Source: Capnocytophaga haemolytica
GTDB taxonomy: Bacteria > Bacteroidota > Bacteroidia > Flavobacteriales > Flavobacteriaceae
Reading direction: 5' to 3'
Assembly: GCF_001553545.1 (NCBI RefSeq)
Contig: NZ_CP014227.1
Location: 1,594,501-1,658,500, forward strand
Length of the DNA stretch: 64,000 nt
The first letter of the stretch is position 1. Every line of letters begins with the position of its first letter. Below are positions 54,045 through 63,486 of the stretch, one piece after another. Position numbers and translations under genes: made by a program. The notes under the pieces are model-generated. The model saw only the letters and a program-made list of their open reading frames with translations, had not been told where the DNA came from and did no database searches.

Positions 54045-55304
54045 ATGAAAAAACCATTATTAATTGCATCAGCTTTACTCATTTCAGCTGTAGCTTTTGG
54101 TCAGAAAAAAGAGCTTAAAGAAATTGAGAAACAGATTAAAAGAGGTGAATTAGCAGAGGCACAGAGTGGATTGAATGCCCTGAAAGGAAACATTGATGGT
54201 ACTGAGTTTGCACCACAGTTCTACTTTTTAGAAGGTTCTGTGAATGTTGAACAGGCTAAGAAGAATACGAATGTACTCTCGTCATTGCAAGCTGCTACGA
54301 CTGCTTTTGCTAAGGTAAAACAACTGGAAGGAGGCAAAGGTAAATATGCGAGCCAAATACAAGCTCTTAGCAATGAAGCAGTGAACTTGGCAATGAAGCA
54401 AGCACAACAGACTTATGAACGCAAGGACCTTAAGAATGCAGCAGTAGCTTTTGAACAAGTATATCGCCTCAGTCCACGTGATACAGTTTTCTTGTACAAT
54501 GCCGCAGTAGTAGCCGTTGAAAACAAGGATTACAACACTGCTTTAAAGCACTATAAAGAGTTAAAAGACTTGGGATATGATGGTGCTGAAGTGCAGTATA
54601 TCGCTACCAACAAGCAAACTAATAAAGAAGAGTCATTCCCTGATAAAAATCAACGTGATATTATGGTGAAGGGTGGCACACACATCAAGCCAAGACAAGA
54701 AAAAACACCGTCACGTCGTGCAGACATCATTAAAAATATTGCTTTTATATATGTAGAGCAAGGAAAGAGTGATGACGCTTTAAAGGCTTTTGCTGAAGCG
54801 AGAAAAGCATATCCAAAAGATGCTAACTTAATACTTGCGGAAGCAAATATTTACTTGCAATTAGACAAGAAAGACGAGTTCAAGCAACGTATGCAAGAAG
54901 CAGCTCAGTTAGACCCTAACAACGCTGACCTTCACTACAATATTGGGGTAATCAATATGCAGCAGGGCAATATTGCTGAAGCCAGAAAGGGATTTGAGCA
55001 AGCCTTGAAAATCAAACCTAAATACCCAGAAGCTGCATTGAACCTTTCAACTACTTATATCAATGAGGGCAATGGACTTATTGAGGAAATGAACAAACTC
55101 GGTAACTCAGCTGCTGATATTAAGAAGTTCAACGAACTGAAAGCCCAAAAAGAAACTTTATTCAAAAAAGGTGCTGAAGTATTGGAAAACTACACCAAGG
55201 CTAATGGTAATGACAACAGCATTTTGGAACAGTTGAAAAATATCTACGGTGCGTTGGGTGACAGTGCTAACTTCCAAAGATTGAAAAAATTATTAGGTCA
55301 ATAA
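54045..55304 (+). CDS. Exported TPR protein
   Basis: About 419 residues from 54045 (MKKPLLIASALLISAVAFGQ, a clear signal peptide). The upstream in-frame ATG at 54021 adds eight residues before the signal peptide and is less likely. The mature part is built of TPR motifs (KNAAVAFEQVYRLSPRDTVFLYNAAVVAVENKDYNTALKHY; DDALKAFAEARKAYPKDANLILAEANIYLQL; ADLHYNIGVINMQQGNIAEARKGFEQAL). In Flavobacteriia such periplasmic TPR proteins serve as scaffolds, some in gliding or secretion; no specific role can be given. Followed by truA after 86 bases. Confidence 0.85.
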   Translation: MKKPLLIASALLISAVAFGQKKELKEIEKQIKRGELAEAQSGLNALKGNIDGTEFAPQFYFLEGSVNVEQAKKNTNVLSSLQAATTAFAKVKQLEGGKGKYASQIQALSNEAVNLAMKQAQQTYERKDLKNAAVAFEQVYRLSPRDTVFLYNAAVVAVENKDYNTALKHYKELKDLGYDGAEVQYIATNKQTNKEESFPDKNQRDIMVKGGTHIKPRQEKTPSRRADIIKNIAFIYVEQGKSDDALKAFAEARKAYPKDANLILAEANIYLQLDKKDEFKQRMQEAAQLDPNNADLHYNIGVINMQQGNIAEARKGFEQALKIKPKYPEAALNLSTTYINEGNGLIEEMNKLGNSAADIKKFNELKAQKETLFKKGAEVLENYTKANGNDNSILEQLKNIYGALGDSANFQRLKKLLGQ

Positions 55305-55390
55305 GAGAAATTAAAGTACAACAAAATAAGTAAGTAGGGATTGAGGTATAACTTTGGTCTCTACTTCTTTTTTACTCTCCTATTAATAAT

Positions 55391-56143
55391 ATGCGTTACT
55401 TTATTGAGTTTTCATACAATGGAAAGAATTACCACGGATGGCAAAGTCAGCCTAATGCTAACTCTGTGCAGGAAACATTGGAAAAGGCTATGAGTACCAT
55501 ACTTCGTACGCCTATTGCGCTCATAGGTGCTGGGCGTACTGACAGTGGCGTACACGCAAAGCAGATGTTCGCCCACTTTGATATAAATGAACCTCTTGAT
55601 ATGTACTTTTGTAATAGGCTCAATGCTTTTTTACCTAAGGACATAGCAATCCACCAACTGCATAAGGTAAAAGATGATGCTCACGCACGTTTTGACGCTG
55701 TAAAGCGTACCTATCAGTACTATATTAGCACTGTGAAGGATGCTTTTGCGTATGAATATAGTATGTACTTGAATTCGCCTTTAGATATAAAAGCGATGAA
55801 TACCGCAGCACAAGTGCTGTTTAAATATATCGACTTTCAATGTTTTTCTAAGACACATACAGATGTAAAGACCTATCTCTGCAAAATCTATGAGGCGCAT
55901 TGGGAACGTGTAGATTCACAGCTTGTATTTACCATCAGTGCTGATCGCTTTCTAAGGAATATGGTGCGAGCTGTGGTGGGTACTCTTATTGAGGTAGGTT
56001 TACATAAGTTATCCTTTGCTGATTTTGAAGAGATTATACACAGTAGAAATCGCTCTAATGCAGGAGCCTCAGTGCCAGCGTGTGGCTTATTCTTAACTCA
56101 AGTGGAATATCCAGAGGAGATATTTTTGAAAAAAGTAAGTTAA
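55391..56143 (+). CDS. truA: tRNA pseudouridine synthase A
   Basis: Forms pseudouridine at positions 38-40 of tRNA anticodon stems. The 250-residue protein shows the catalytic Asp51 in GAGRTDSGVHAKQMFAHF, the start RYFIEFSYNGKNYHGWQSQPN, FDAVKRTYQYYI and DRFLRNMVRAVVGTLIEVG near the end, all diagnostic. Length is standard. Its 3' end overlaps the leader of the next gene but not its coding region. Confidence 0.96.
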   Translation: MRYFIEFSYNGKNYHGWQSQPNANSVQETLEKAMSTILRTPIALIGAGRTDSGVHAKQMFAHFDINEPLDMYFCNRLNAFLPKDIAIHQLHKVKDDAHARFDAVKRTYQYYISTVKDAFAYEYSMYLNSPLDIKAMNTAAQVLFKYIDFQCFSKTHTDVKTYLCKIYEAHWERVDSQLVFTISADRFLRNMVRAVVGTLIEVGLHKLSFADFEEIIHSRNRSNAGASVPACGLFLTQVEYPEEIFLKKVS

Positions 56144-56170
56144 AAAACTTGCAGATTGGAAATAAGTTTG

Positions 56171-56178
56171 TACCTTTG
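56171..56178 (+). promoter_or_regulatory. -7 box of the 56200 gene
   Basis: TACCTTTG 21 bp before ATG 56200; shows that an in-frame longer ORF from 56080, inside truA, is not the gene. Confidence 0.6.
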
Positions 56179-56199
56179 CAAGCCGAAATAAAGATTAGA

Positions 56200-56724
56200 A
56201 TGAAATATTTACAGAATAAATATGTTAAATTAGTAGTAGCTGGGCTTATCATTCTGTGGGCTGTATATCAGTTTACTGAGCGCAATATATGGAATGGTAT
56301 CGCCCTGATATTCCTTTCATTAGTGCCTATATTCCTATATTTTAGGAACGAATATATCCTCCTTACCTTTTTAAGACTACGTAAACAGGATTTTGTTGGT
56401 ATGGAGAAATGGCTCGGAAGGATTAAAGACCCTAAAACTGCCCTCATCCGCAAGCAACAGGGGTATTACAACTATATGTATGGTGTAATCTACTCTCAAA
56501 AGAACCTTACGCAGGCTGAAAAATACTTCCGTAAGGCTTTACAATTAGGTCTGTCAATGGATTTTGACCTCGCGATGGTTAAACTCAGTCTTGCGGGTAT
56601 AATGATGCAGAAACGCAAAAAACGTGAAGCACAAGAGCTGCTTTCAGATGCTAAAAAGCTCGACAAACAGAAGATGCTCACCGACCAAATTAAGATGTTA
56701 CAGCAGCAGCTCAAAAAGATATAA
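56200..56724 (+). CDS. Small membrane protein with TPR-like helices
   Basis: A 174-residue protein from 56200 (MKYLQNKYVKLVVAGLIILWAVYQF). Two adjacent hydrophobic helices (about 10-26 and 32-50) anchor it in the inner membrane; the rest is cytoplasmic and contains a TPR-like repeat (YMYGVIYSQKNLTQAEKYFRKALQLGLSMDFDLAMVKLSLAGIMMQKRKKREAQELL). Start chosen by the promoter box at 56171-56178. No family name recognised; similar proteins occur next to truA or ABC-transporter genes in other Flavobacteriia. A hairpin around 56770-56800 (TTATAGAACTTTTA-type palindrome) probably terminates it. Confidence 0.65.
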   Translation: MKYLQNKYVKLVVAGLIILWAVYQFTERNIWNGIALIFLSLVPIFLYFRNEYILLTFLRLRKQDFVGMEKWLGRIKDPKTALIRKQQGYYNYMYGVIYSQKNLTQAEKYFRKALQLGLSMDFDLAMVKLSLAGIMMQKRKKREAQELLSDAKKLDKQKMLTDQIKMLQQQLKKI

Positions 56725-56840
56725 GCACAAACTTATTTATCAGATACTTAGATGCTGAACTGAGATACGTAAAAGTTCTATAAACCAATTGATTTATAGA
56801 ACTTTTATTATGCGCAATCCTGATGAGAGCTACCCGATGG

Positions 56841-57458
56841 TTAGCTCAGCGGCAGATAAACTACCTTCTTTGTCTCAAAAAAAGGCTCTTCGTAGAATGA
56901 ACTTATCTCAGTGAGCTGTGCCTCAGGGAATGAAGAAAGCTCAGCTGTGAGATCACCCCCTTTGAGATAAAGTATACCGTTTTTAAGCTGATGGCGTGAG
57001 TTGCGTTTTACCCTTTGCTTTACCCAAGGCACAAAGTCGCGCATTTGGGTGACCGCCCTACTGACGATAAAGTCGTACGCCTCGGTGAGCTCTTCAGCGC
57101 GTGATTGTATCGCAATTACATTCTCAATGCCTAAGACGGTAACTACTTCATTTACAACTCGTATTTTCTTCCCTATGGAATCCACTAAGGTGAAGCGTAC
57201 CTCGGGCATCAATAGGGCGAGTGGAATACCTGGGAAGCCTCCACCTGTCCCCACGTCAAGTATGTCAGTACCTTCGGCAAAGCGTATTACCTTGGCAATA
57301 GCAAGTGAATGCAGCACGTGGCGCTCGTAAAAGTCGTCCATATCCTTGCGAGAGATCACGTTGATCTTTGCATTCCAATCCTCATACAAGGCCTTGAGTT
57401 TGCCAAACTGCAACTTCTGAGCCTCGGTGAGTGAAAAATATTTCTCAATAAGTTCCAT
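56841..57458 (-). CDS. rsmG: 16S rRNA (guanine527-N7)-methyltransferase RsmG
   Basis: Methylates G527 of 16S rRNA with SAM. From 57458 (MELIEKYFSLTEAQKLQF) the protein has 205 residues, the usual length; a longer in-frame start at 57539 would overlap the promoter region of the divergent gene. Motif I ILDVGTGGGFPGIPLALLMP, then TLVDSIGKKIRVV and the SRAVTQMRDFVPWV segment are diagnostic of RsmG. Loss of this enzyme gives low-level streptomycin resistance in other bacteria. No interruption is seen. Confidence 0.93.
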   Translation of the reverse strand: MELIEKYFSLTEAQKLQFGKLKALYEDWNAKINVISRKDMDDFYERHVLHSLAIAKVIRFAEGTDILDVGTGGGFPGIPLALLMPEVRFTLVDSIGKKIRVVNEVVTVLGIENVIAIQSRAEELTEAYDFIVSRAVTQMRDFVPWVKQRVKRNSRHQLKNGILYLKGGDLTAELSSFPEAQLTEISSFYEEPFFETKKVVYLPLS

Positions 57459-57476
57459 TATTCTAAATTTTTGTAT

Positions 57477-57484
57477 TACTTTTG
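57477..57484 (+). promoter_or_regulatory. -7 box of the DUF4421-like gene
   Basis: TACTTTTG, 59 bp before ATG 57544, on the opposite strand from rsmG whose start lies 19 bp away. Confidence 0.5.
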
Positions 57485-57543
57485 CACTCGCTTTTAAAAT
57501 TGCTTTCTTCTGCAATATAAGGGAGCTTTCAGCGCGCAAAGTT

Positions 57544-58445
57544 ATGAAATTAAAACATATTTTACTTACTTTTTTAGCAATAACTTTTCTTCCTACCCTA
57601 TCGGCTCAGGATCGCGACACCACTTATATACAGCCCTATCCGCAGGATATATGGCTTAAAGCCTTTATACCCACAAAGTTACTGATGGTTTCCCAAGATA
57701 AAAAAACGTATCTCCCCAGCACTTCTTTTAGCTTTGGGGTGGCGTGGGTCTACGTAAGATTATAGGCATCAACATACTGGCTTCAACTAATATATTCCCT
57801 CTGGAGAACGATCGGAAACTGAAGAGCAACATCATTGATTTACAAGCGCATAGGTATGGTAAATACCTATTTTTCGACGCATATTATCAAGACTATGAAG
57901 GTTTCTACCTCAGGGATAGCAAACCTACCGAACCCAACTATCGCAACCTATCGATGCAGCAGGTAGGCATTGAAGCCACTTACGTATGGAATGGCAAGCG
58001 CTTTTCGGCTCGTGCCGCCTTCGAACAAAGCGAATTGCAGGTGCGATCAGCGGGTAGCTTCCTCTTTGGTAATGGGGTTTACTGGCACAGAGTTGAGCCC
58101 GACCCTGATTTACAAGGGCTTACGGACACTTCATTTGAGAACATTCAAGTGGGTTTCCACTTTGGCTACGTCTATACTTGGGTGCTTGGGCAGCGATGGG
58201 CGCTTACTTTTGGTGAAATCATCGGCGCTAATTTCGGCAACCAATCTGATGCTTTTAGAGCTTGGAAACTCAAGCTGCACCCTACGACTATGACCCGTTT
58301 ATCTGCCATTTATGCTAAAAATGACTGGCTTATTTCCTTTCAAAGTATCTTCAACAACAAATCCGTGTACCCTATCAACGGGAAACCTATACGAATAGTA
58401 GCCTCTTTGCTACAAATATCCTTCACCAAACACCTTAACTTGTAA
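57544..58445 (+). pseudogene. DUF4421-like outer-membrane protein gene, frameshifted near 57742
   Basis: The 5' segment (57544-57765) encodes a signal peptide (MKLKHILLTFLAITFLPTLSAQ) and DTTYIQPYPQDIWLKAFIPTK. It ends in a wrong frame at LWVYVRL. The next frame from about 57744 continues to 58445 with LRKIIGINILASTNIFPLEND, YYQDYEGFYLRD and a C-terminal strand-rich region. Adding one G near 57742 restores FGVGVGLRKIIG, typical of this family. The intact protein would be about 300 residues, probably a small outer-membrane barrel. Whether the missing G is real or a sequencing error cannot be decided here. Confidence 0.75.
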
Positions 58446-58525
58446 TTGTAGCGGGCTTTTGCAGCTCAAAATTCCTTCCCCTCCTCCTCTACTCCATTTG
58501 GGTACTCTTTAAAATAAAAAAAACT

Positions 58526-58580
58526 ATAACAGGGAGAAATTTCGTGATATGAAATTACCACGAAATCACTCCTGCTATAG
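58526..58580. repeat. Imperfect inverted repeat downstream of the DUF4421-like gene
   Basis: About 20 bp on each arm (CTATAACAGG ... ATTTCGTG against CACGAAAT ... CCTGCTATAG), with a 12-nt loop. It could form a hairpin in RNA; no T-run follows. Confidence 0.5.
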
Positions 58581-58666
58581 GTGCCCTAATGTTTAAATTC
58601 ACAGAAGATTAGGGACTTTAACATCTCAATTACTCTAAATCACACTACTTAAATATGTCGTATAAT

Positions 58667-59464
58667 CTAATTATTCGTAACTTTAAAAGCTGCCACAGGT
58701 TGAGGTAGCTCCTCGTCATCTAAATTGTTTTTCTTTTTGTTGGCAACCGCTATACCTACTCGTTGGCTGTGCGCTCTTACCGTGTCGTCAATGAGCTTAT
58801 TCGTTTTGGTGATAAATGCTGCTGCTTCATCTGAAGGTTCCACAATATTCTTTGCTTCAGCGTGCGCAATCAAATAAAGATAAAGATCACGAAGCTCCTT
58901 GCGTTCCTTACGTACATTGATTCTCGGGCGATTAAGCTCCTCTTCTGAACGCCCTGCTACCATCTCTTGATAACGTTTATTGGTATCCTTTAGCTTTTTT
59001 ACCGATTCAGCGAGTCGTAAAATATCTATATTCGCTAAATTCTCGGGTTTATCGATATCTTTAAGGAAAGAATCGATGATTTGCGACTTCTGACGCTTCG
59101 GTGTATTATGCGTACTGGTATAGTTTTTGAACTCTTTGTAAAGTGCACCAGCTGCAACAGCCTCATTATGAACACCACTTTTACGTGAATTCTTAAATTC
59201 AATCACTAAGTACGATAGCAAATTGCTACGTAACTTATCCAAACCTTCAATACTATCAGAGCTCTGATTTACACGACTTTGATGCGATGCTTCTGTAAGA
59301 TTATCTATCTTCTTTCGCATCTCTGTCAGTAGATCCTCAGTGATAGCCAGTTTCTCGATAGTTGCTGTAACAGCATTCGTTACTACCTCTTTCATAAACT
59401 GCGTATACTCATCATTATTGAGCTTTGCAGCATTGATCCGTTTTACTTGCAATAATGTATACAT
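58667..59464 (-). CDS. DUF6261-like helical protein
   Basis: A 265-residue, fully helical, charged protein (AITEDLLTEMRKKIDNLTEASHQSRVNQSSDSIEGLDKLR, then FKNYTSTHNTPKRQKSQIIDSFLKDIDKPENLANIDILRLAESVKKL). The start MYTLLQVKRINAAKLNNDEY resembles the Bacteroidota family annotated DUF6261; the assignment is tentative. No membrane helix or signal. Promoter on the minus strand: TTTG (59531-59528), 20-bp spacer, TACATTTG (59507-59500). Confidence 0.6.
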   Translation of the reverse strand: MYTLLQVKRINAAKLNNDEYTQFMKEVVTNAVTATIEKLAITEDLLTEMRKKIDNLTEASHQSRVNQSSDSIEGLDKLRSNLLSYLVIEFKNSRKSGVHNEAVAAGALYKEFKNYTSTHNTPKRQKSQIIDSFLKDIDKPENLANIDILRLAESVKKLKDTNKRYQEMVAGRSEEELNRPRINVRKERKELRDLYLYLIAHAEAKNIVEPSDEAAAFITKTNKLIDDTVRAHSQRVGIAVANKKKNNLDDEELPQPVAAFKVTNN

Positions 59465-59531
59465 AGCTTACTGTTATTTTAAGTTGTAATTCTATGGCGC
59501 AAATGTAGAAACAATTTTTGATACTCGCAAA

Positions 59532-59984
59532 TTTTTTTATGAAAAAATTTTTATAAATTTTATAACTATATAATTTACAATATTTTAAAATTTAAATATT
59601 TTTTTGATTATTTACTTATTCTATGAAATTTTCATTTATAAAGTTCAAGAGAGCTATCTTCTTTTCTTCTATAATATATATTAATATTAGCGTATTTATT
59701 CTCTATATAATTATTTTTTTAAGTTAAGAACATTATTTTTACACCTATATATACAGTACAATTCTATGAGATAAATAGCTTTTACTTTTATAGAGTGCAT
59801 CATTATATAAAAATAATGATTATAATGCTCCATAATTTCGTATATAAATATAAAAAAACAGTTATTATACTACTATTTTTTATAAAAAATAATAAGATAA
59901 CAGCTGTTTATTTTATTTCAATTGCAATTTTTAATGATTAAACGCTATTTTTATCATTAAAAATTACAATATATCATAAATAAA
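59532..59984. other. AT-rich non-coding region of about 450 bp
   Basis: No ORF with coding character, tandem array or recognised RNA. Its A+T content is distinctly above neighbouring genes. It could be an old insertion site or hold small RNAs I cannot see. Confidence 0.4.
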
Positions 59985-60014
59985 AAAATCGCAGCTTATA
60001 AAAACTGCGATTTT
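59985..60014. terminator. Terminator of the PG_1098-like gene
   Basis: A 10-bp stem AAAATCGCAG / CTGCGATTTT with a 10-nt loop, 36 bases after the minus-strand gene's stop and bounded by A/T runs. Confidence 0.75.
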
Positions 60015-60050
60015 AATGAATAATTAAAATATAATGAACGAATAGTTCCT

Positions 60051-61250
60051 CTAATTTGAGTGAACTATTAACTCGTTATGCTCATTTTCATCGGGATGTA
60101 CATCAATTAATTTACCTCGAAGTATCTCTATCCCACGAATGGAACGAGTAAAAATGAGATAATCTTCCCCTCCTTCGGTGAGCTTACATTTCTTCTTGAG
60201 TTCATCTACACTGAGAGGGTAGTTTTTACTGATGATATTGTATTTACCTCCGATGATTTCATCGATGTCAACCTCTTCAACCTCGAGCACTCGTCCTGCA
60301 AAGGTAGTTATCAACCGATCAGAAGTGTACAAATGGGTATTTGCTTCCAGTTTTTCCACTCCAAAACGCTGTACAATGTAGTTAAATGCCCCTGATTTCA
60401 AGATTGCGTTATTCGGAATGTACAAATAATGCTTTGGTGGAGCATATAAAGCTGCAATCTGCTCTATTTCATCGTAGAAAAAGCTAACATCGGGCTCTTT
60501 AGCCTCCAAATTGGCACAATGTACGAGCACTTCTTCGGGTTTTTTGTCGTAATGCTGCACGATAACAAGCTCTTTTACCTCATTCTTAACGGCAATGATA
60601 GCCACTATAGCTATATTTTCAAGCATTTTGAATAGGTATTTAAGGTCTGCCATCGGCGAGAGTTTCATCACCACCCTATTGGTATGCGCGCGCAACAGCG
60701 GTTGTAAGGCGATGGGGTTGGGTTCCAACTCGTCGAGAAGGAACTTTCTCGTTCCGTAAGCGTCTCTACGTGAGGGATCTAAATAAATACAATCATAGCG
60801 ATCTTTGTCGTTCTGCAAAAAGTCCTCAGCCTTATCCTGCCAGAAGTTGGCTTTCCTGCCAAAGGTTTTCCAATTATGACGCAGCAGCGTTACCAGCTCA
60901 CGGTCAGGCTCAACAATAGTAACCTCCTTGAAGCCCTCCGACATAAAGTAGGCGTCAATTCCGCTGCCGCCAGTAAGGTCTAAGTACCTGTTTCCCACCA
61001 TATCATCGGCTTTCCACTTGGCGGTCGCCTCTGAGGAAGCCTGCTCCAAATTCATTTTCTTGGGGAAAATGATCCCCTCTTTGAGCATAAATGGGAATTT
61101 CTTCTTTGCAATGGCAATTCCTTCGATTTGTTGCACCAAATCGCGGTTGGTAGTCCCTGCAAATAGGGGCTTCTGCAATAGCAACCTACTGAGGTTGCGG
61201 GGTGGATAGGAGCTTACAAACTCCTGAATTTCTTTGGTAAGATGTAACAT
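60051..61250 (-). CDS. Class I SAM-dependent methyltransferase, PG_1098/THUMP-like
   Basis: A 399-residue protein of the Bacteroidota PG_1098 group. An N-terminal helical region (about 1-60) precedes the methyltransferase core: YLDLTGGSGIDAYFMSEG (motif I, about 88-105), VTIVEPDRELVTLL and DRYDCIYLDPSRRDAYGTRKF (DPSRR in the catalytic loop, about 157-161). The C-terminal part (SKNYPLSVDELKKKCKLTEGGEDYLIFTR) matches the ferredoxin-like/THUMP-like domain. RNA is the likely substrate, by domain content; not proven. Promoter box TACCTTTG on the minus strand at 61321-61314. Confidence 0.82.
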   Translation of the reverse strand: MLHLTKEIQEFVSSYPPRNLSRLLLQKPLFAGTTNRDLVQQIEGIAIAKKKFPFMLKEGIIFPKKMNLEQASSEATAKWKADDMVGNRYLDLTGGSGIDAYFMSEGFKEVTIVEPDRELVTLLRHNWKTFGRKANFWQDKAEDFLQNDKDRYDCIYLDPSRRDAYGTRKFLLDELEPNPIALQPLLRAHTNRVVMKLSPMADLKYLFKMLENIAIVAIIAVKNEVKELVIVQHYDKKPEEVLVHCANLEAKEPDVSFFYDEIEQIAALYAPPKHYLYIPNNAILKSGAFNYIVQRFGVEKLEANTHLYTSDRLITTFAGRVLEVEEVDIDEIIGGKYNIISKNYPLSVDELKKKCKLTEGGEDYLIFTRSIRGIEILRGKLIDVHPDENEHNELIVHSN

Positions 61251-61458
61251 ATCAATTTGATTTTAAATGAATTAATAAAAATATACAAGGTTTGTGATTT
61301 CAATATCACACAGCAAAGGTAAACAGTAATTTTTAACTACACAAATATTTTTGAATAATTTTTTGTAGTAATTTATTATAATCGTTGGTAATTAGAGCTT
61401 TAAGAAATCTCTAAAAAATAAAAGTTGTGCTTTTTTTGGCTATTTGCGATGATTGTTT

Positions 61459-61466
61459 TACCTTTG
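61459..61466 (+). promoter_or_regulatory. -7 box of the acyltransferase gene
   Basis: TACCTTTG, 44 bp before ATG 61511, in the divergent region shared with the PG_1098-like gene. Confidence 0.55.
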
Positions 61467-61510
61467 CCTCAGTAAATGAGGTTGTTCACCTATAATATAT
61501 ATGCACAATT

Positions 61511-62515
61511 ATGGCACAAAAACGTAATCCACTCATTGATTTGTTAAAAGGATTTGCGATCACGCTGGTGGTGGCAGGGCACGCTTCGCAGTGGTTTTCG
61601 GGCTATGACCTTACCAATAGGCTGTTTATTACCATTTATAGCTTCCATATGCCGCTATTTATGCTGCTTTCAGGCTATGTTTGCTATAATGAATCCCATC
61701 GCGTGAACCTAAAAAAGCGATTTCAGGTGCTTGTAGTCCCTTTTTTTGTGTGGTTTTTCATAAATATACTTGTTTATCATCATATTCTCGACTATAAGGA
61801 CGTAATTTCAAGGCTCTACAACCTCATTTACGATCCTGCGACAGGCAATTGGTTCCTGTGGATACTGTTTTGGCTCTGCATTTTGCTCTATTTTGCCCTC
61901 AAAATCTCCAAAAAACACACGGAATTAGTGCTACTTTCCTTCTGGGGAGTGATCGCAATAGCCTTTTTCGCCTTAGGTTCACCCGATCCATCTTTTGGGC
62001 TCTACCAGTTGTCGTGGTGTACAGTACACTTCGCATTGGGCTACATTCTGCATAAATATGAACCTTTTTTGATCAAATATGTACGAATAGCGGGTATTAT
62101 TAGTATTTTTGCGTTCCCAATCTTGATTCTTGGGGTGCCAAAAGCCAATACATCGAGCTTTTTATCGGAAAACACACACGTTTCTGAGAGTTTCAAGCAA
62201 CTTATGCAGATCACACACCTATATTTAGTATCACTTACGGGTATTTTAGCCTCTTATAAGCTCGGTGAGTGGCTAAATGCGAGGCAAAGTAAGTTGCGTA
62301 CGCTCTTCATTTACTTAGGTACGATATCGTTGGAAATCTATGTAACGCATTATTACGCCTACTTTTTGGTCGAGAAGCTCAATACCATCATCGGCGATCA
62401 CTTTTACGTCAAGGTGCTGCTCTTTACCACACTTGCCATCGCAGGATCTGATCTATTCCAAAGGCTCGTTCGATATTGCAAACCGCTACGTAAACTGCTT
62501 TACGGTCGTGATTAG
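61511..62515 (+). CDS. Acyltransferase family 3 membrane protein
   Basis: A 334-residue inner-membrane protein with about ten hydrophobic helices. It starts RNPLIDLLKGFAITLVVAGHASQWF, the acyltransferase_3 signature with the conserved His in the GHA segment, and later FHMPLFMLLSGYVCY and TGNWFLWILFWLCILLYFAL. Family members O-acetylate surface sugars or peptidoglycan using acyl-CoA. No sugar-synthesis genes flank it, so the acceptor is unknown. Confidence 0.87.
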   Translation: MAQKRNPLIDLLKGFAITLVVAGHASQWFSGYDLTNRLFITIYSFHMPLFMLLSGYVCYNESHRVNLKKRFQVLVVPFFVWFFINILVYHHILDYKDVISRLYNLIYDPATGNWFLWILFWLCILLYFALKISKKHTELVLLSFWGVIAIAFFALGSPDPSFGLYQLSWCTVHFALGYILHKYEPFLIKYVRIAGIISIFAFPILILGVPKANTSSFLSENTHVSESFKQLMQITHLYLVSLTGILASYKLGEWLNARQSKLRTLFIYLGTISLEIYVTHYYAYFLVEKLNTIIGDHFYVKVLLFTTLAIAGSDLFQRLVRYCKPLRKLLYGRD

Positions 62516-62542
62516 TGCAAAAATCGATCAACTTTGAGATAA

Positions 62543-62587
62543 AAAAGCACCCCTCAACTTCCTTTTCTGGGAATTTTGGGGTGTTTT
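62543..62587. terminator. Terminator after acyltransferase gene
   Basis: Imperfect stem of about 18 bp (AAAGCACCCCTCAACTTCC against the GGGAATTTTGGGGTGTTTT arm) between convergent genes; two mismatches. Confidence 0.7.
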
Positions 62588-62636
62588 ATATAAATACTAT
62601 GCCCAATGAATACAATTTTAATGCTTTAGGGCTACT

Positions 62637-63353
62637 TTACTGAGATATTTTGTGCATTTCTTCGATGTATAACTTCATTTCCTTACCATATTTAGAAGAA
62701 GCTACGTCCTTTGAGAATCCATTATAGATCGAATCGAGGTATTTTACCCCTGTATCAGCTGCATCGGAAAGCACCACATAAGGAGATATATACGAATCAG
62801 GGTGGTGAAGAGCGTAGTTGAGCACAAATAAATGACGGTGCAGTTGGTTGCGTTCGGAGATTTTACCAAGTGAATCCGCCTCAGCTATATTATTAGCTCT
62901 GAGGGCGTTAACCTGCTTCTCTAAAAGTTCTGCATTGTGAAAGCTGAACCTACGTATCGTCTTGAGATACTCATCATACTGCTGTTGGGTTTCCGACCCA
63001 GAGATTTTTGCCTTCACTTCAAACATATCATACGCACTATTGATGGTAATCGTCTTAGGCTCCCCGAAGAACAACAACCGATCTCCGAGGTCAGTACCTG
63101 CTTTCTTACTCAGATCGAGGTAAATATAGAAGACCTCAGGTGATGTGAGTTTTCTCTTAAAGGTAAATTTGCCATTGCCATCCGCCTTTACCGAATCGAG
63201 ATTGACAAGTTTGCCATCTTGAATTTGCTGTAAGTAGATGGTGCCTTTTTTTAATCCTTCAATATCTCCATTTACTACCATAAGGTCTTTCTCCTCTGTA
63301 TGCGAACAACTTATGATCATTCCTAAAATAGCAAAAATCAGTATTCTTTTCAT
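62637..63353 (-). CDS. DUF4369-type lipoprotein
   Basis: A 238-residue lipoprotein with lipobox ILGMIISC (Cys16). The N-terminal domain (VNGDIEGLKKGTIYLQQIQDGKLVNLDSVKADGNGKFTFKRKLTSPEVFYIYLD, about 27-80) is DUF4369, often fused to thioredoxin-like domains in Bacteroidota; here the second half is helical (TQQQYDEYLKTIRRFSFHNAELLEKQVNAL, then a C-terminal run) and no CxxC is seen. Anchored in the membrane facing the periplasm. Function unknown. Confidence 0.78.
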   Translation of the reverse strand: MKRILIFAILGMIISCSHTEEKDLMVVNGDIEGLKKGTIYLQQIQDGKLVNLDSVKADGNGKFTFKRKLTSPEVFYIYLDLSKKAGTDLGDRLLFFGEPKTITINSAYDMFEVKAKISGSETQQQYDEYLKTIRRFSFHNAELLEKQVNALRANNIAEADSLGKISERNQLHRHLFVLNYALHHPDSYISPYVVLSDAADTGVKYLDSIYNGFSKDVASSKYGKEMKLYIEEMHKISQ

Positions 63354-63486
63354 ATTTTAAATGTTTATATCTCCAAAGTTAGATTTCAAGTGCAAAGATA
63401 CTACTTTTATGTAATACAAGTCAAATATAATAAACTTTTTTACAACAAAAGTTTTTATAAATTGCTAATCCTTTATTTTTTATTAC

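Noticed and set aside
59532..59984. Possible origin or regulatory region because of high A+T
   Set aside because: No DnaA boxes, iterons or flanking replication genes were seen.
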